DNA of 64,000 nucleotides from Polyangium sp. 6x1 (GTDB lineage Bacteria > Myxococcota_A > Polyangia > Polyangiales > Polyangiaceae): positions 101,585 through 165,584 of the forward strand of contig NZ_JARZHH010000023.1 in NCBI RefSeq assembly GCF_029946515.1. Reading direction: 5' to 3'. A program made the position numbers and the translations under genes. This document shows, one piece after another, positions 63,763-64,000 of the stretch; position 1 is the first letter of the stretch, and each line of letters opens with the position of its first letter. The notes below the pieces were generated by a model. That model did no database searches. It had not been told where the DNA came from and saw only the letters and a list, made by a program, of their open reading frames with translations.

Positions 63763-64000
63763 ATGCGAAACTTCACGCGCGTTGCGCTGGTCGCCGGCGT
63801 ATTTTCTCTCATCGTGGGCGCAGCTGCCGCGGGTTGCGGCGGGGAAGGATCCAACACGAGCACGGGCACCCCCGGGGCGGGAGGCGCCGCCGGCAATGGG
63901 GGCTCGGGCGGCGTCGCGGGCGCGGGCGGCATCGGGGGCCAGGGCGGCTCCGGCGGCGTCGCGGGGCAGGGCGGCCAGGGCGGCGCGGGGGGCCAGGGCG
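63763..64000 (+). CDS. Gly-rich lipoprotein, N-terminal part (cut by window edge)
   Basis: 79 codons are present from ATG 63763, with GGAG 8 nt upstream. Signal peptide RNFTRVALVAGVFSLIVGAA ends in lipobox AAGC. A Gly/Ala/Gln-rich linker (GGSGGVAGAGGIGGQGG) follows to the window end. The design matches the MopE-like protein at 60591, so the missing part may carry metal-binding-motif repeats; this is inference. The 260-bp gap 63503-63762 is a divergent promoter region with no clear motif. Confidence 0.85.
   Translation, partial: MRNFTRVALVAGVFSLIVGAAAAGCGGEGSNTSTGTPGAGGAAGNGGSGGVAGAGGIGGQGGSGGVAGQGGQGGAGGQG

Overview
The window reads as chromosomal DNA of a myxobacterium, most likely Polyangiales (Sorangium/Polyangium-like). 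GC content is very high. Many genes belong to expanded myxobacterial families: a Ser/Thr kinase with a WD40 tail, RsbR-type PAS/GAF/STAS proteins, a MopE-like metal-binding-motif lipoprotein, Gly-rich linker lipoproteins, TPR/HEAT giants and Omp85/TamB export proteins. There is no rRNA, tRNA, CRISPR array, transposase or phage gene that I can see. Antisense frames stay open for kilobases because of the GC bias, so many long open frames are shadows and are left out.

Layout. 1-9.8 kb: edge of an SDR oxidoreductase, an AraC regulator, an MFS-like/spermidine-synthase-like fusion, a small lipoprotein, a GAF-GAF histidine kinase, a MerC-like membrane protein, a hot-dog thioesterase and a dicarboxylate/amino-acid symporter whose end overlaps the thioesterase. 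9.9-17.7 kb: two giant signalling genes facing each other, a WD40 kinase and an ATPase-like/GAF/PAS/STAS protein. 17.9-25.8 kb: a lipoprotein, an M16 peptidase pair, a membrane protein, a lipin-like lipoprotein and a Cys-cluster protein. 25.8-29 kb: a compact minus-strand cluster of a lipoprotein, tsaD, a 59-aa ORF, a nucleotidyltransferase and a GspC/GspD-like lipoprotein. 29-36.5 kb: a PAS-STAS protein, an MFS exporter, speA, a small conserved protein, a ferritin-like protein and a GNAT acetyltransferase. 37-48.5 kb: a TPR/HEAT giant, an M61 peptidase, a trypsin-like lipoprotein, two membrane proteins and a coiled-coil protein built from 42-bp repeats. 48.8-64 kb: an HD protein, sixA, recA, a BamA/TamA-family protein, a PhnD-like binding protein, TamB, a MopE-like lipoprotein, a secreted nuclease/phosphatase-type lipoprotein and a partial Gly-rich lipoprotein.

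The most striking unexplained structure is non-coding. Three full copies (about 31.95, 36.5 and 48.5 kb) and one half copy (55.9 kb) of an element made of eight consecutive hairpins lie at gene 3' ends, mostly between convergent genes. Its two four-hairpin arms are inverted copies of each other around a conserved core. Stems change by compensatory substitutions while several loops are kept. A second, unrelated element is 124 bp long and occurs twice (23.7 and 62.3 kb). It folds into one long hairpin, also with compensatory changes, and in both places it starts inside the TAG stop codon of the upstream gene. The recA promoter carries a candidate myxobacterial LexA-type operator in its spacer.
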